Made by a program: the position numbers and the translations under genes. DNA of 64,000 nt from M55B167 sp046482825 (GTDB lineage: Bacteria > Verrucomicrobiota > Kiritimatiellia > RFP12 > UBA1067), in contig JAWOEI010000092.1 of the NCBI GenBank assembly GCA_046482825.1, positions 40,976 through 104,975 on the forward strand, written 5' to 3'. Of this stretch, positions 35,103 through 45,500 are shown in pieces. A model generated the notes under the pieces. That model was not told where the DNA came from. It did not search any database and saw only the letters and a program-made list of their open reading frames with translations. Position 1 is the stretch's first letter, and every line of letters begins with the position of its first letter.

Positions 35103-37367
35103 TCATTTTTTCTTCCGGCGTTTTCCGCCACGTGCAGCTTCGCTTCCGGCACCTTTTTCCGCCTTTTTACCGGTCTGTCTGCGAATACCGTAACGGTCAG
35201 CGGATGTATCGCCTTTTTTTCTGCCGCGTTTCCCACGATTCGGTTTCCGCCCGGCTTCTTCCGGTGTCACTCCTCCGGCAATCCCGAAATCAGCGCGTCG
35301 CTGATTGAAATCCACCCGCACAACATAAACCTTCAGCTGAGTACCGACCTTATAGGTTCTGCCGCCAGCACTCAGAGATTCATTGGCTGAATTGAATCGC
35401 ACAAAGTTATTTGAAATCATGGAGATATGAACCATGCCGCCCATTGCGAGAGAGGGAATATCGATAAATACGCCGTAATTTGTGCATTTTGCAATCACAG
35501 CATCATAGATCTCAGGGTTCTCATCGTCAATCTGCTGTTGCAGATAGCGGAACTTCTTGATTTCTATCAGCTGACGTGATGCGTCATCGGCAATTTCTTC
35601 ACGCTCGGTTGCCAGCCGTGCGACGGCATCCAGATCCTTCTGAGGCATTCTGCCATCGTTTTTTGCCAGGAACGAAGCCAGCTGGCGATGTAGCACCAGG
35701 TCGGGATAACGGCGTATAGGCGATGTGAAATGCGCGTAATATTTCTTCGCAAGACCGAAATGACCGATCTTAGAAGCATCATAGACAGCTCGTTTCAAAC
35801 TGCGCAGAACCAGAATATTAGCATGATAAGCCAGTGGATGATTCCGCACTGACTTGAGGAATTTGGCAAGGTTCTTCGGATTAGCCAGATTACCCGGCTT
35901 AAATCCCAGAACTGCGAGTTTGGCCTGCAGCTCTTCAAGTTTTTCATCATCCGGCGGTTCGTGAAGACGGGCGAGAATCCTGATGCCGCGGGTCCAGAGT
36001 TCTGTGGCCACAGCCTCATTGGCTGCCACCATGCACTCCTCTATCAGCTGATGTGACTCATCATAGGGCCTGATCAAAACATCTTTCAGACGGGCATCCT
36101 TATCCAGGACAATTTCCGCTTCGGGCACTTCCAAATCGAGAGCGGCCATGGAAAAACGCTTTTTGCGAAGCTGAGCGGCCAGTTTCCACACACTTTTCAG
36201 CAGTGGGGCAGTCTCACGGGGCCAGCTTTCAAGATCTTCCGGCTGCCGTCCCTTTATAATCGCCATGGCCTGTTCGTAATTCAACCGCAGAGCGGAGCGG
36301 ATACGCGACTTACAGAAACGCCGGGCTATCATACCGCCGTTTCCGTCAAAAGTCATAAACGCGGAAAAAGCAAGGCGATCCACATCAGGCCGCAGGGAAC
36401 AGACACCATTCGACAGCTGTTCCGGAAGCATGGGAATCACTTTGTCCACCAGATAGACAGATGTACCGCGCTCACGGGCCTCGGCATCCAAAGCAGACTT
36501 GGGACGCACAAAATGGGAGACATCGGCAATGTGCACACCAAGCACCCGACGGCCTTTTTCATCGTAATCCAGAGAGATGGCATCGTCAAAATCCCGCGCT
36601 GAGGCAGGATCAATTGTAATAATAAACTTCTTACGCAGATCTTCACGTTTTCCGGGGCGCTTCAGACGCGCGGAAACGTGCTCGGCCTCGTCTATCACAG
36701 CCGCCGGGAAATCCGTCGGCAGGTCAAACTGACGCATAACCACATCGGTATCCAGCGATGGTTTATCCGCCGGTCCGATTACATCGACGATCTCACCTTC
36801 GGGGGCGACATATTTATTTTCCCAGCCGGTAAAACGAACAACAACTCTGTCCATATCATTTGCACCGTTACGGTCGGGCACATAAAAATCCTTACGGTAA
36901 ACCGGATTCAAAGGAACGACATAAAGAAATTTTCCGGTTGTATGCAGAGTCCCCACGACATCACGCTCAGAACGTTTTACAATTTTAATGACCTTCCCTT
37001 TGAACTCGCCCTGGCTGCGGTAGAGGCGCAAAGTCACACGATCACCGGGAAGGGATGTGCCGAGATCATCCGATTCCACCCACACCCGCTTGCCGCTGTC
37101 CTGATCGATAACAAATCCGGCGCCGTTGCGCACCATGCGCAGCGGACCTGTCAGCAGATCAGCCTGTTTGCCAAGGGTATATACCCGCCCCTTGCGTATT
37201 TCGACAATCTGACCGGATATCACCATTTTGCGCAGGGTTTCATGCAGACGTTTTATCTGTTTGCCGCGCAGGCCGAGAGTTGTACATATCTCTTTGGCAG
37301 TCCAGGTGCTTTCAGGCTCTGATTCAAACAGGTATTGAACCGCTATCATTTCTTTATCGTTTTTCAT
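35103..37367 (-). CDS. rnr: Ribonuclease R
   Basis: RNase R is a processive 3'-5' exoribonuclease that degrades structured RNA. The 754-residue product shows an N-terminal winged-helix region (residues about 1-70), cold-shock domains, the RNB catalytic domain with TIDPASARDFDDAISL (catalytic Asp cluster), and YAHFTSPIRRYPDLVLHRQL, followed by an S1 domain (VIAKCTNYGVFIDIPSLAMGG). The last 50 residues are rich in Lys/Arg/Gly, as in many RNase R proteins. The ATG at 37367 fits better than one 24 bases upstream, with GGAAAGG before it. Lnt follows after 19 bases. Confidence 0.96.
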   Translation of the reverse strand: MKNDKEMIAVQYLFESEPESTWTAKEICTTLGLRGKQIKRLHETLRKMVISGQIVEIRKGRVYTLGKQADLLTGPLRMVRNGAGFVIDQDSGKRVWVESDDLGTSLPGDRVTLRLYRSQGEFKGKVIKIVKRSERDVVGTLHTTGKFLYVVPLNPVYRKDFYVPDRNGANDMDRVVVRFTGWENKYVAPEGEIVDVIGPADKPSLDTDVVMRQFDLPTDFPAAVIDEAEHVSARLKRPGKREDLRKKFIITIDPASARDFDDAISLDYDEKGRRVLGVHIADVSHFVRPKSALDAEARERGTSVYLVDKVIPMLPEQLSNGVCSLRPDVDRLAFSAFMTFDGNGGMIARRFCKSRIRSALRLNYEQAMAIIKGRQPEDLESWPRETAPLLKSVWKLAAQLRKKRFSMAALDLEVPEAEIVLDKDARLKDVLIRPYDESHQLIEECMVAANEAVATELWTRGIRILARLHEPPDDEKLEELQAKLAVLGFKPGNLANPKNLAKFLKSVRNHPLAYHANILVLRSLKRAVYDASKIGHFGLAKKYYAHFTSPIRRYPDLVLHRQLASFLAKNDGRMPQKDLDAVARLATEREEIADDASRQLIEIKKFRYLQQQIDDENPEIYDAVIAKCTNYGVFIDIPSLAMGGMVHISMISNNFVRFNSANESLSAGGRTYKVGTQLKVYVVRVDFNQRRADFGIAGGVTPEEAGRKPNRGKRGRKKGDTSADRYGIRRQTGKKAEKGAGSEAARGGKRRKKK

Positions 37368-37460
37368 GCTTGCCTTTCCCGTTCGGAACATTTCTTTGCC
37401 TTTGACGAATTATAGCACAGCACCCACCCGCCGCAACTAAAAGCTTGAAGAATATCCCTT

Positions 37461-37489
37461 GAAACCAAAGCTGCTTTCAGCCGCCTGTC
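37461..37489. repeat. Dispersed repeat copy 1
   Basis: The sequence AAACCAAAGCTGCTTTCAGC, continuing CGCCTGTCA, matches the copy at 50602-50630 in 28 of 29 positions. It contains the palindrome AAAGCTGCTTT. Confidence 0.6.
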
Positions 37490-37695
37490 AAGCAGACGCT
37501 GACAGGCAAACGGCTTATCCCGCCGTCTTGTCCAGCATAGCCAGCCGTAGTCAACGACGGAAGCTTCAGCGAAGGAAAAACCTTGTTCATCAAAAAAGCG
37601 CAGCCGTTATCTTGAGACGTCCAGTTGTATTCTCAACGCCGTAGCTTCAGAAAAAAAACGCTTCGCATTTTAAAATGCCGGAGACCTGAGAAAAC

Positions 37696-37730
37696 GAAAA
37701 AGGCGGATGCCGGAGCATCCGCCTTTTTTT
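37696..37730 (-). terminator. Intrinsic terminator of groEL (bidirectional)
   Basis: AGGCGGATGC-CGGA-GCATCCGCCT is a perfect 10-bp stem flanked by A-runs and T-runs, so it can act in both directions. On the minus strand it lies about 30 bases after the groEL stop. Confidence 0.9.
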
Positions 37731-37758
37731 CTAATATCTGCTTCGACAAGCGGCAGTA

Positions 37759-39402
37759 TTACATCATACCGCCCATGCCGCCCATTCCGCCCATTCCGGG
37801 GTCGCCTGCTGGCGCAGGAGCTTCCTTCTCAGGAATTTCCGTAACCATGCACTCGGTTGTGAGCAGCAGACCGGCGATAGACGCGGCATTCTGCAGAGCA
37901 GTGCGCGTAACCTTGGCAGGATCAAGCACACCGGCTTTGATCAGATCGACATACTGGGTTGTCGCAACATTATAACCTGTTGCTGCCTTGCTGGTCTTGA
38001 CCTTCTCCACAACCAGAGCGGCTTCCTTACCTGAGTTTTCAACCAGCTGGCGGAGGGGGGCCTCAAGGGCTCTGGTGATGATTTTGACACCTATGGCCTC
38101 ATCACCTTCCGCTTCAACCTTGGCAACTGCATTCTGACAACGCAGCAGAGCAACACCGCCACCGGCGACAATACCTTCTTCAACAGCAGCCCGCGTAGCG
38201 TGCAGAGCATCATCAACTCTGTCCTTTTTCTCTTTCATCTCGGCTTCTGTGGCGGCTCCGACCTTGATTACGGCAACTCCGCCTGCCAGCTTAGCCAGAC
38301 GTTCCTGCAGTTTTTCACGGTCATAATCGGAGCTTGTCTCTTCTATCTGTTTCTTGATCAGAGCAACACGCGCCTGGATAGCTTTGGTCTTGCCGGCACC
38401 TTCCACGATGGTTGTATCATCCTTGGTGATAGTAACCTTCTTAGCGGAACCCAGATCGCTCAGTTCAACGTTTTCGAGTTTGATACCCAGATCCTCACTC
38501 AGCATCTTGCCGCCGGTCAGCTCAGCAATATCCTCAAGCATTGCCTTACGGCGATCGCCGAAACCGGGAGCCTTGACAGCAGCAACCTGCAGCGTACCGC
38601 GCAACTTGTTGACAACCAGTGTAGCCAGAGCTTCACCCTCGACATCCTCGGCGATAATCAGCAGAGGCTTGCCTGATTTAGAAACATTCTGCAACAGCGG
38701 AAGCATATCGTTGAGATTGGATATCTTCTTCTCGAAGATAAGGATATGCGGATTCTCAAGCACACATTCCATATGCTCAGGAGCAGTTACGAAGTAAGGG
38801 GAAAGGTAGCCTTTGTCGAACTGCATACCTTCGACAACATCAAGTGTCGTTTCGAGGGTCTTGGCCTCTTCAACAGTGATGGTTCCGTCCTTACCGACCT
38901 TATCCATGGCCTCGGCAATGATATCGCCTATCTCTTTTTCCCCGTTGGCTGAGATTGTTGCTACCTGTGCCACTTCGGAAGGATCCTTGACACGCTTGGA
39001 CTGTTTTGCAATAGCAGCCACAACTGCCGCCGCCGCCTTGTCAACACCACGCTTCAGAGCCATGGGATTGGCACCGGCAGTTACATTCTTCAGACCTTCG
39101 CGGTAGATCGCTTCAGCCAACAGCGTGGCTGTGGTTGTTCCGTCACCTGCGACATCACTTGTCTTGCTGGCGACTTCACGCACCATCTGCGCGCCCATAT
39201 TTTCAAAAGGATCGGGCAGCTCAATTTCCTTGGCCACGGAAACACCGTCCTTGGTGATTGCCGGTGAACCGAATTTCTTATCAAGAATAACATTACGTCC
39301 GCACGGACCGAGTGTCGTCGCCACAGCCCGGCTGAGTTTCTCGATACCAGTCAGAATCTTCTGACGTGCCTCTGCTTCATACATCATCTGCTTTGCAGCC
39401 AT
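37759..39402 (-). CDS. groEL: Chaperonin GroEL
   Basis: The 547-residue chaperonin 60 subunit assembles into the double-ring folding chamber. The conserved ATP site DGTTTATLLAEAI, the TLGPCGRNVIL stretch near the start, and the C-terminal Gly-Met tail (four GGM-type units) are present. The ATG has GGAG eight bases upstream. groES lies 94 bases upstream on the same strand, giving the classical groES-groEL order, and the terminator follows the stop. Confidence 0.98.
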   Translation of the reverse strand: MAAKQMMYEAEARQKILTGIEKLSRAVATTLGPCGRNVILDKKFGSPAITKDGVSVAKEIELPDPFENMGAQMVREVASKTSDVAGDGTTTATLLAEAIYREGLKNVTAGANPMALKRGVDKAAAAVVAAIAKQSKRVKDPSEVAQVATISANGEKEIGDIIAEAMDKVGKDGTITVEEAKTLETTLDVVEGMQFDKGYLSPYFVTAPEHMECVLENPHILIFEKKISNLNDMLPLLQNVSKSGKPLLIIAEDVEGEALATLVVNKLRGTLQVAAVKAPGFGDRRKAMLEDIAELTGGKMLSEDLGIKLENVELSDLGSAKKVTITKDDTTIVEGAGKTKAIQARVALIKKQIEETSSDYDREKLQERLAKLAGGVAVIKVGAATEAEMKEKKDRVDDALHATRAAVEEGIVAGGGVALLRCQNAVAKVEAEGDEAIGVKIITRALEAPLRQLVENSGKEAALVVEKVKTSKAATGYNVATTQYVDLIKAGVLDPAKVTRTALQNAASIAGLLLTTECMVTEIPEKEAPAPAGDPGMGGMGGMGGMM

Positions 39403-39496
39403 TTTACATTCTCCAATTTTAGTAGTTAAATTATCTTCAAACTCCGGTTTAATCTTTCAACAGTTCAGACATTTGACCGGATATCTGAGGCATCAC

Positions 39497-39784
39497 TCAC
39501 ACAAGAACGCCGAGAAGGTCATCCTCACGTACGAGCTGATACATCACATCGTCAATTTTGACCTCGGTTCCGCCGTACTTCGGAAGAAGAACCATATCGC
39601 CGACTTCAACGTCAAAAGGTATTTCCTCTCCATCATCATCACGCTTTTTACCGACTGCAATAACTTTGCCTTCCATCGGTTTTTCCTTAGCGGAATCAGG
39701 AATAATAATGCCACCCTTGGTGACATCTTTAGCATCAGCAGGCTCAACCAGAACGCGGTCGCCTAATGGACGAATTTTTGCCAT
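39497..39784 (-). CDS. groES: Co-chaperonin GroES
   Basis: The 95-residue cap of the GroEL chamber has the typical start IRPLGDRVLVEP, the GGIIIPDSAKEKP mobile loop and GDMVLLPKYGGTEVKID. The start has AAAGGAG seven bases upstream. A possible promoter (CCGACA, 16 bases, CATACT on the minus strand, about 39812-39839) lies between the dnaK terminator and this gene. I saw no CIRCE inverted repeat in this spacer. Confidence 0.97.
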   Translation of the reverse strand: MAKIRPLGDRVLVEPADAKDVTKGGIIIPDSAKEKPMEGKVIAVGKKRDDDGEEIPFDVEVGDMVLLPKYGGTEVKIDDVMYQLVREDDLLGVLV

Positions 39785-39837
39785 TGTGTATTCTCCTTTG
39801 TTTGTTAACAGTATGTTTAATTGATGAAAATTGTCGG

Positions 39838-39867
39838 AAAAACAGGGCGGTAAAATTATCTCCGCCC
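39838..39867 (-). terminator. Intrinsic terminator after dnaK
   Basis: GGGCGG and CCGCCC pair around an 11-base loop. On the minus strand the stem is followed by TGTTTTT. It separates dnaK from groES-groEL. Confidence 0.65.
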
Positions 39868-39942
39868 GGAAGATAAAAGCCGACGGACACCCGTGCCTGC
39901 TTTCAGTCTGAAGGCAACACGGCTGAATCCGTCACTGAACGA

Positions 39943-41877
39943 TTATTTCTTATCGTCATCCATCATTTCGTAATCAGCATCTATCACATCATCATCGTTC
40001 TTCTCCGCCGATGATCCGGAATCGGTTCCAGCGGACTGTCCCGCATCCGCTCCGGAGGCTCCGCCTGCCGCAGCATCCGCTCCGGGCTGCTGTGAATACA
40101 TTTCCTGACTGACAGACTCCATTGCCTTGGTAAGAACTTCCTGTTTGGCTTTAATCTCATCAATGCTGCCGCCCTTGAGCGCTTCCTTGAGATCGTTCAG
40201 AGCTGTTTCAACCGGCGCCTTTTTGTCGGCGGATATCTTTTCCGCGTTATCCTTGAGCAGTTTCTCAACCTGATAGCAAAGATTCTCCGCCTGATTACGC
40301 GACTCAACCTCCTCGCGACGTCTGGCATCCTCAGCCGCATGGGCTTCCGCATCTTTGCACATCTGATCTATCTCTTCCTTGGAAAGGCCGCTGGATGCGG
40401 TGATAGTGATTTTATGCTCTTTGCCTGTGCCGAGATCCTTGGCATGGACATTAAGAATCCCGTTCGCATCCAGGTCAAAAGACACCTCTATCTGCGGAAC
40501 ACCGCGCGGTGCAGGCGGAATGCCGTCCAGATGAAAACGTCCTATTGTTTTGTTGTCAGCGGACATCTTGCGCTCACCCTGCAACACATGAATCTCAACC
40601 GAAGGCTGATTGTCAGCAGCCGTCGAAAAAATCTCGCTCTTCTTGGTGGGTATGGTCGTATTCCGCTCGATCAGCGGAGTCATTATACCGCCGAGAGTTT
40701 CTATTCCGAGGGTCAACGGGGTGACATCAAGAAGCAGAACGTCTTTGACATCGCCTTTGAGAATTCCACCCTGAATCGCTGCGCCTATGGCAACTACTTC
40801 ATCCGGATTGACGCCCTTGTGAGGCGCTTTGCCGAAAAGATCGCCAGCCTTAGCCTGCAGTTTCGGCATACGGGTCTGTCCGCCTACCAGCACCACCTCA
40901 TCCACACTGCTGATTCCCGCATCTTTAAGGCACTCCCTGCAGGGCTGCGCCGTGCGCTCAAGCAGAGATTCTGTAAGCGACTCAAGCTTAGCGCGGGTCA
41001 AGGTCATATTCATGTGCTTAGGCCCGCTACTGTCAGCGGTAATAAAAGGAAGATTGATATCGGAACTGGGAGAGGATGAAAGTTCACATTTGGCTTTCTC
41101 CGCAGCCTCTTTAAGACGCTGGAGGGCCATGGCATCCTTTGAAAGATCAATGCCGCTCTCCTTTTTAAACTCCTCCGTCAGCCAGTTCATCACTGCCTGA
41201 TCAAGGTCATCGCCACCCAGATGGGTATCGCCGTTTGTGGCCTTAACCTCAAAAACGCCGTCACCTATATCCAAAATGGAAACATCAAAAGTGCCGCCGC
41301 CGAAATCATATACGGCAATCTTTTCATCCTTCTTCTTGTCGAGGCCGTAAGCCAGAGAAGCCGCTGTAGGCTCGTTGATGATGCGCAGAACCTCCAGCCC
41401 CGCGATCCGCCCGGCATCCTTCGTAGCCTGACGCTGGGAATCGTTGAAATAGGCCGGCACGGTTATCACCGCTTGCGCTATGGTTTCTCCAAGATATGAC
41501 TCCGCATCGGTTTTAAGTTTCTGCAGAACCATGGCTGCAACTTCCGGCGGGGAGTAAACCTTATCGTCCACCTTGACATGCGCGTCTCCGTTGGCCGCCC
41601 GCACAACTTCATACGGCACCATCGCTATTTCCTGTGACATTTCATCGAACTTACGCCCCATGAAACGCTTGACTGAATATATAGTCTTGTTCGAATTGGT
41701 CACTGCCTGACGTTTAGCAGCCTGTCCCACCAGACGTTCCCCGTCTTTGGAAAAGGCCACAATGGAAGGTGTTGTACGCTGACCTTCCGCATTCGGTATT
41801 ACTACAGGCTCACCACCCTCCATAACAGACATACACGAGTTGGTTGTACCTAAATCTATTCCTAAAACTTTTGCCAT
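39943..41877 (-). CDS. dnaK: Chaperone DnaK (Hsp70)
   Basis: The 644-residue Hsp70 has the ATPase start KVLGIDLGTTNSC, the DAGRIAGLEVLRIINEPTAA region, and the substrate-binding domain with LLLDVTPLTLGIET. The disordered C-terminus is acidic and rich in Ala/Gly, with EKNDDDVIDADYE as in bacterial DnaK. The ATG at 41877 has GGAG nine bases upstream; the ATG 36 bases further up is not used by homologues. No grpE, dnaJ or hrcA is adjacent, and no CIRCE was seen upstream. Confidence 0.98.
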   Translation of the reverse strand: MAKVLGIDLGTTNSCMSVMEGGEPVVIPNAEGQRTTPSIVAFSKDGERLVGQAAKRQAVTNSNKTIYSVKRFMGRKFDEMSQEIAMVPYEVVRAANGDAHVKVDDKVYSPPEVAAMVLQKLKTDAESYLGETIAQAVITVPAYFNDSQRQATKDAGRIAGLEVLRIINEPTAASLAYGLDKKKDEKIAVYDFGGGTFDVSILDIGDGVFEVKATNGDTHLGGDDLDQAVMNWLTEEFKKESGIDLSKDAMALQRLKEAAEKAKCELSSSPSSDINLPFITADSSGPKHMNMTLTRAKLESLTESLLERTAQPCRECLKDAGISSVDEVVLVGGQTRMPKLQAKAGDLFGKAPHKGVNPDEVVAIGAAIQGGILKGDVKDVLLLDVTPLTLGIETLGGIMTPLIERNTTIPTKKSEIFSTAADNQPSVEIHVLQGERKMSADNKTIGRFHLDGIPPAPRGVPQIEVSFDLDANGILNVHAKDLGTGKEHKITITASSGLSKEEIDQMCKDAEAHAAEDARRREEVESRNQAENLCYQVEKLLKDNAEKISADKKAPVETALNDLKEALKGGSIDEIKAKQEVLTKAMESVSQEMYSQQPGADAAAGGASGADAGQSAGTDSGSSAEKNDDDVIDADYEMMDDDKK

Positions 41878-42562
41878 TTTAATTCGCTCCAATCTGTCCG
41901 GTTTTGAATCCACCGAACCACGCCATCAGTTGAGCAGTTAATATACCAAGTGATTATTTTTTATTCGTTTCCTGTTTAAAAGAAATATAAGCTCTTAAAT
42001 TGCAATGAGTTAAATGTTTGTTATTTTACAGGGCCGCAAGAGAACACAAGTGAGACACAGTGGGACACAGGATGTCTCATGTCCCACATCCACAAAAAAA
42101 GTGAGACATAAACTGTGCACATACTGCTGTGCGGCAGAGAATTTCATCAGGGGGTGCGAACAGTCGGCCGCGACAAGGTCGGACTGCCAGCTTGTCTGAT
42201 CAGGCAGCCGCACAGCCTGGTATTTCATAAACTTGCGGCTTCCCGCACGCATGCTCTCAGCATCATGCACCATGCCTTCTGCAAAGCACACTAGTCAACG
42301 GAAACAGGGTGGAAAATGCCGTTTTTTCCTGTCCATAACGCACACAAAAGCATAATATGAGGATTTCCTGTGAGGCATAAAAACTGCTGTAAAAAACAGG
42401 AAGCAGCACCCTTTTTCACATACGTGTCAGCGGAAAGTTGTGCAGAACAAAGCCGGACCAGATGCAGAGCTCACTCAGGCTTCCCCGGCTACAGGGTTTT
42501 AAATTGTGTGTAATAAACTTATAACATTCATTGGTTCACAGTTCCGTATAATACACAGAGAA
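41878..42562. other. Long non-coding spacer between dnaK and the giant gene
   Basis: About 685 bases separate divergent genes. The dnaK-proximal 120 bases are AT-rich and probably carry its promoter, but no clear -35/-10 pair stands out. At 42051-42109 lies a set of interlocked inverted repeats. From 42110 to 42500 no credible gene is visible. Confidence 0.5.
42051..42109. repeat. Interlocked inverted repeats, possible pseudoknot
   Basis: Arms appear in the order a-b-a'-b': TGAGACA (42051-42057), GTGGGACA (42060-42067), TGTCTCA (42073-42079), TGTCCCAC (42080-42087). A second copy of the a arm, GTGAGACAT, is at 42101-42109. The interlocked order allows either two alternative hairpins or an H-type pseudoknot. 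Confidence 0.5.
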
Positions 42563-45500
42563 ATGACATTTACAAATTTCATCTTCCGGCAGGACGGGAT
42601 TTTATGTCTGAAGCTATTCTTTTTTCTTACAGCTTTTCTTCCTTCAGTGCTGTTTTCACGGGATGCCGAATCAAACCGGTTGCAAATGAAGCACCGCTCT
42701 GAATTTGCTGCAATGAATCTTTCTGTGCAGGACGGCGTATTTTCCGTCAGTATCATAAACCCCCGCAACAACTCCGGTGTGGAAATTTCCGTCAATCAGA
42801 CCGAAACGCGGTGCCGGATGTTTCCAATGCGTTTTTTCAGCAAAAACACGGCCAAACAGATATCAACCCGTCCCGCACCCGATCCGGAAGGATCTCTGCT
42901 ATGGTTCTCCTTCCGACGCACAGAACGCATGTGGAGTGCTTATATCAACGACAGGGAAATTCTGCGCACGCCTGAACTCTGGACAGGCCCCATACAGATA
43001 AAGCATGCGGAAAACTTGATGCCTGCTGACGAAGATATTGATGACTATACCCAGAAGCTGGGGTCATTTCGGTTTGAGGACGATTTTCTCGTACCTGCGG
43101 GATCGGATTTTCCGCCGGCATGGGAAATCATGAGCGGTATCTGGAACCTGCACTCTGTCACAGGCACTGTCAGCGGCACAGGAGGATACAAACTGGCACG
43201 GCAGCCTAAACCGGAAAAAAGTCCCAACTTCTATACGCTGCAGGGTGGCGGCACCAATGCGGTTGTTCTGACCGGAGAACCTTTTTACACCCGCTACCGG
43301 CTACGTGCATCCGTTCAGCATAACACAGGCACAAACGGCATTGTCTTTCTTGCCCCTGAAGCAGGCGGCTACACCGCTTTCACAGCGCGCACGGATCACA
43401 GAACCGGAAGACTGGTGCTTGACCTGTGGCAGCAGCCGGAAAATTCCGGAGCTCCCCCGGTCTTCATCGAATCGGTCAGGACAAAACTTCCGGCTGGGCA
43501 ATGGCTTCTGCTGGAAATCAAACTTTTTGAAGATACCGTAATATGCATGGCAGACCACATCCCCGTTATACGGCACCGGATGAGTCTGGTACCGGGCGGC
43601 CGCTTAGGTCTGTTTGCCAATATGCCTGCCGATGAATTCACCCGTTTCGATGATATATCCGCGTCCACACACGATGATATGATTTTCTCAAATCCCTCGG
43701 ATATCGATTTTCAGACATTGAAAGGCACGCCTCAGGTCCCGTCCCTCATACGCCGCAACAGGTGCTGGGCCTACTTTTCCCCCGCAATGAATAAACACCT
43801 CTGGCAATACGGGGCGGCTGGCTCCGCCCCGTTGCGTCAGGAAACCATGGCGGTCTCGGTTTCCGACTCGTTCTCATTCGGTCTGACCTGCGGAGCAGTC
43901 AGTAATAACGCCCCTCATTTCAGTTTCCTGTGCAATCAGACCGATAACAGACGCATCTATTCACTTTCATGGATAGACGGAACCAATACAACCATGCTGG
44001 ACTCCTTTGAAACCGGATTCACCAGCAACCGCGTGGAACTTGCCCTGGATGCTCTGACCCCCGATGAAATCAAGGGGTATGCGGACGGCAGACTGGTCTG
44101 TTTCACACGACCTGAAAAACCGACCGGAGGCATTCAGGGAGTCATGGCAGCAATTACAGACGATTTTTTCTTCACCGCGCCGGAAGTCAGATCAAAAGAC
44201 ACGACGCCAGTTGAACGTTTTGAAAAAAACCCCCTCTATGTCAACGACGCCTTTATGCGACACTGGGCATCGCCCGAGGGCCAGTGGGTAACCTTTGAAG
44301 ACGGCATGACCTGGTTCAAAGGCGATATAACCGGCGCAGTCAAAGTACGTATGCCGGTGGTTGACGGCTCCACCCTGCACCTCTGTGTTCCGGAGACATC
44401 CTCCAACGGGCTATGCCGTGTGGTTGTCTCTAACGGTTTCATCAATCTCTACACAGAGCACAATCCGACCGGGGCTGTACTGAGAGTGAAAGCGGAACAG
44501 ATACCCGAAGTCTCCTACAAAAAAACAAAGATACAGCTATTCACCGTGGGACTCGAGGATCATGTTGTCTGGATAAGCGGAGACAAAAATCTCATTGCGA
44601 AAACCCACCTGAAACACACTCTTCCGGGGCGCCGCCTTCGTCTGGAAGGCATGGAGCTGACAGACCTCAAACACACCCTTGTGAAACGCGACAATGTTTT
44701 CGACACCCTTTTCACCGAATCTCTGTACAACTGGACCATCAACGGAGGGCGCTGGGAAATAGTGAACCGCTTCTTCTGTGAGCCCACATGGTCACATATG
44801 AACGGTGAAAATTCCGATTCTCTTGCGGCTCTCTGGTCAAAATACATTTTTGCGGGTGATTTTTCGATTGAGTTCTATGCGGGAATGCGCATGGGCTGGT
44901 ATCAACGCCCGGGAGATCTCAATCTGACAGTGATGAGCAAAAACAATCTGACAGCCGACGGCTATACCGCCATTGCGACAGGCTGGGACCCCGACCATTC
45001 ACAGCTCTACTCACGTCTGCTCCGCAACGGCGAGCTGATGGATATCACAACCAGATATCTCGTACCCCGCAGGCGGGAAGGGCTAGCCCGCAAAGGATAT
45101 CAGCCTCTGCTGCGGAAAGGGCGTAGCATACACGGAGCCTGGTACGGAATGCAGCTTCGGCGTATAGGCAACAGATTGCAGTATATATACGACAACGAAG
45201 AAGTTTTCAATGTTATCGACAAAACCCCCCTGCAGAACGGCAGTCTGGGAATATGGACCTATCGCAACTCCATGATGGTTGCCCGTATCAAGATCGCTGC
45301 GGAATCCATTAAACCCCGTCCTTTCAGTTTCCACTCCATTAAACCGGGGGCAGACCTGTCTCCTCCGGTTTCACAGAGTGCCGACTCCGGTCTGAGGATA
45401 AACAACCGTGTGGTGCAGCCTCTCTCCCCTGAATTCTGGGAGCCTTTCGACACCGTGAGCCATCCAGTGGTGAATTTCCGGAATTTAAAAAGCAGCAGAC

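Larger units (their letters stand above)
37368..37758. other. Non-coding spacer with a dispersed repeat and terminator
   Basis: About 390 bases lie between the groEL end and the rnr start. A 29-base sequence at 37461-37489 recurs near 50602-50630 with one mismatch. Immediately after it GCCTGTCA...TGACAGGC forms an 8-bp hairpin at about 37481-37505. A terminator lies at 37696-37730. I see no gene here. Confidence 0.5.

Noticed and set aside
36678..37322. 214-codon plus-strand frame opposite rnr
   Set aside because: Antisense to the conserved N-terminal region of RNase R; no independent support.
40339..41079. 246-codon plus-strand frame opposite dnaK
   Set aside because: Antisense to well-conserved DnaK sequence; a known source of spurious frames.
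41878..42050. CIRCE operator upstream of dnaK
   Set aside because: No TTAGCACTC-N9-GAGTGCTAA or close variant is present; likewise in the groES spacer.
42010..42291. 93-codon minus-strand frame in the spacer
   Set aside because: It lies over the interlocked repeats, has no ribosome site and the product does not look like a protein family.
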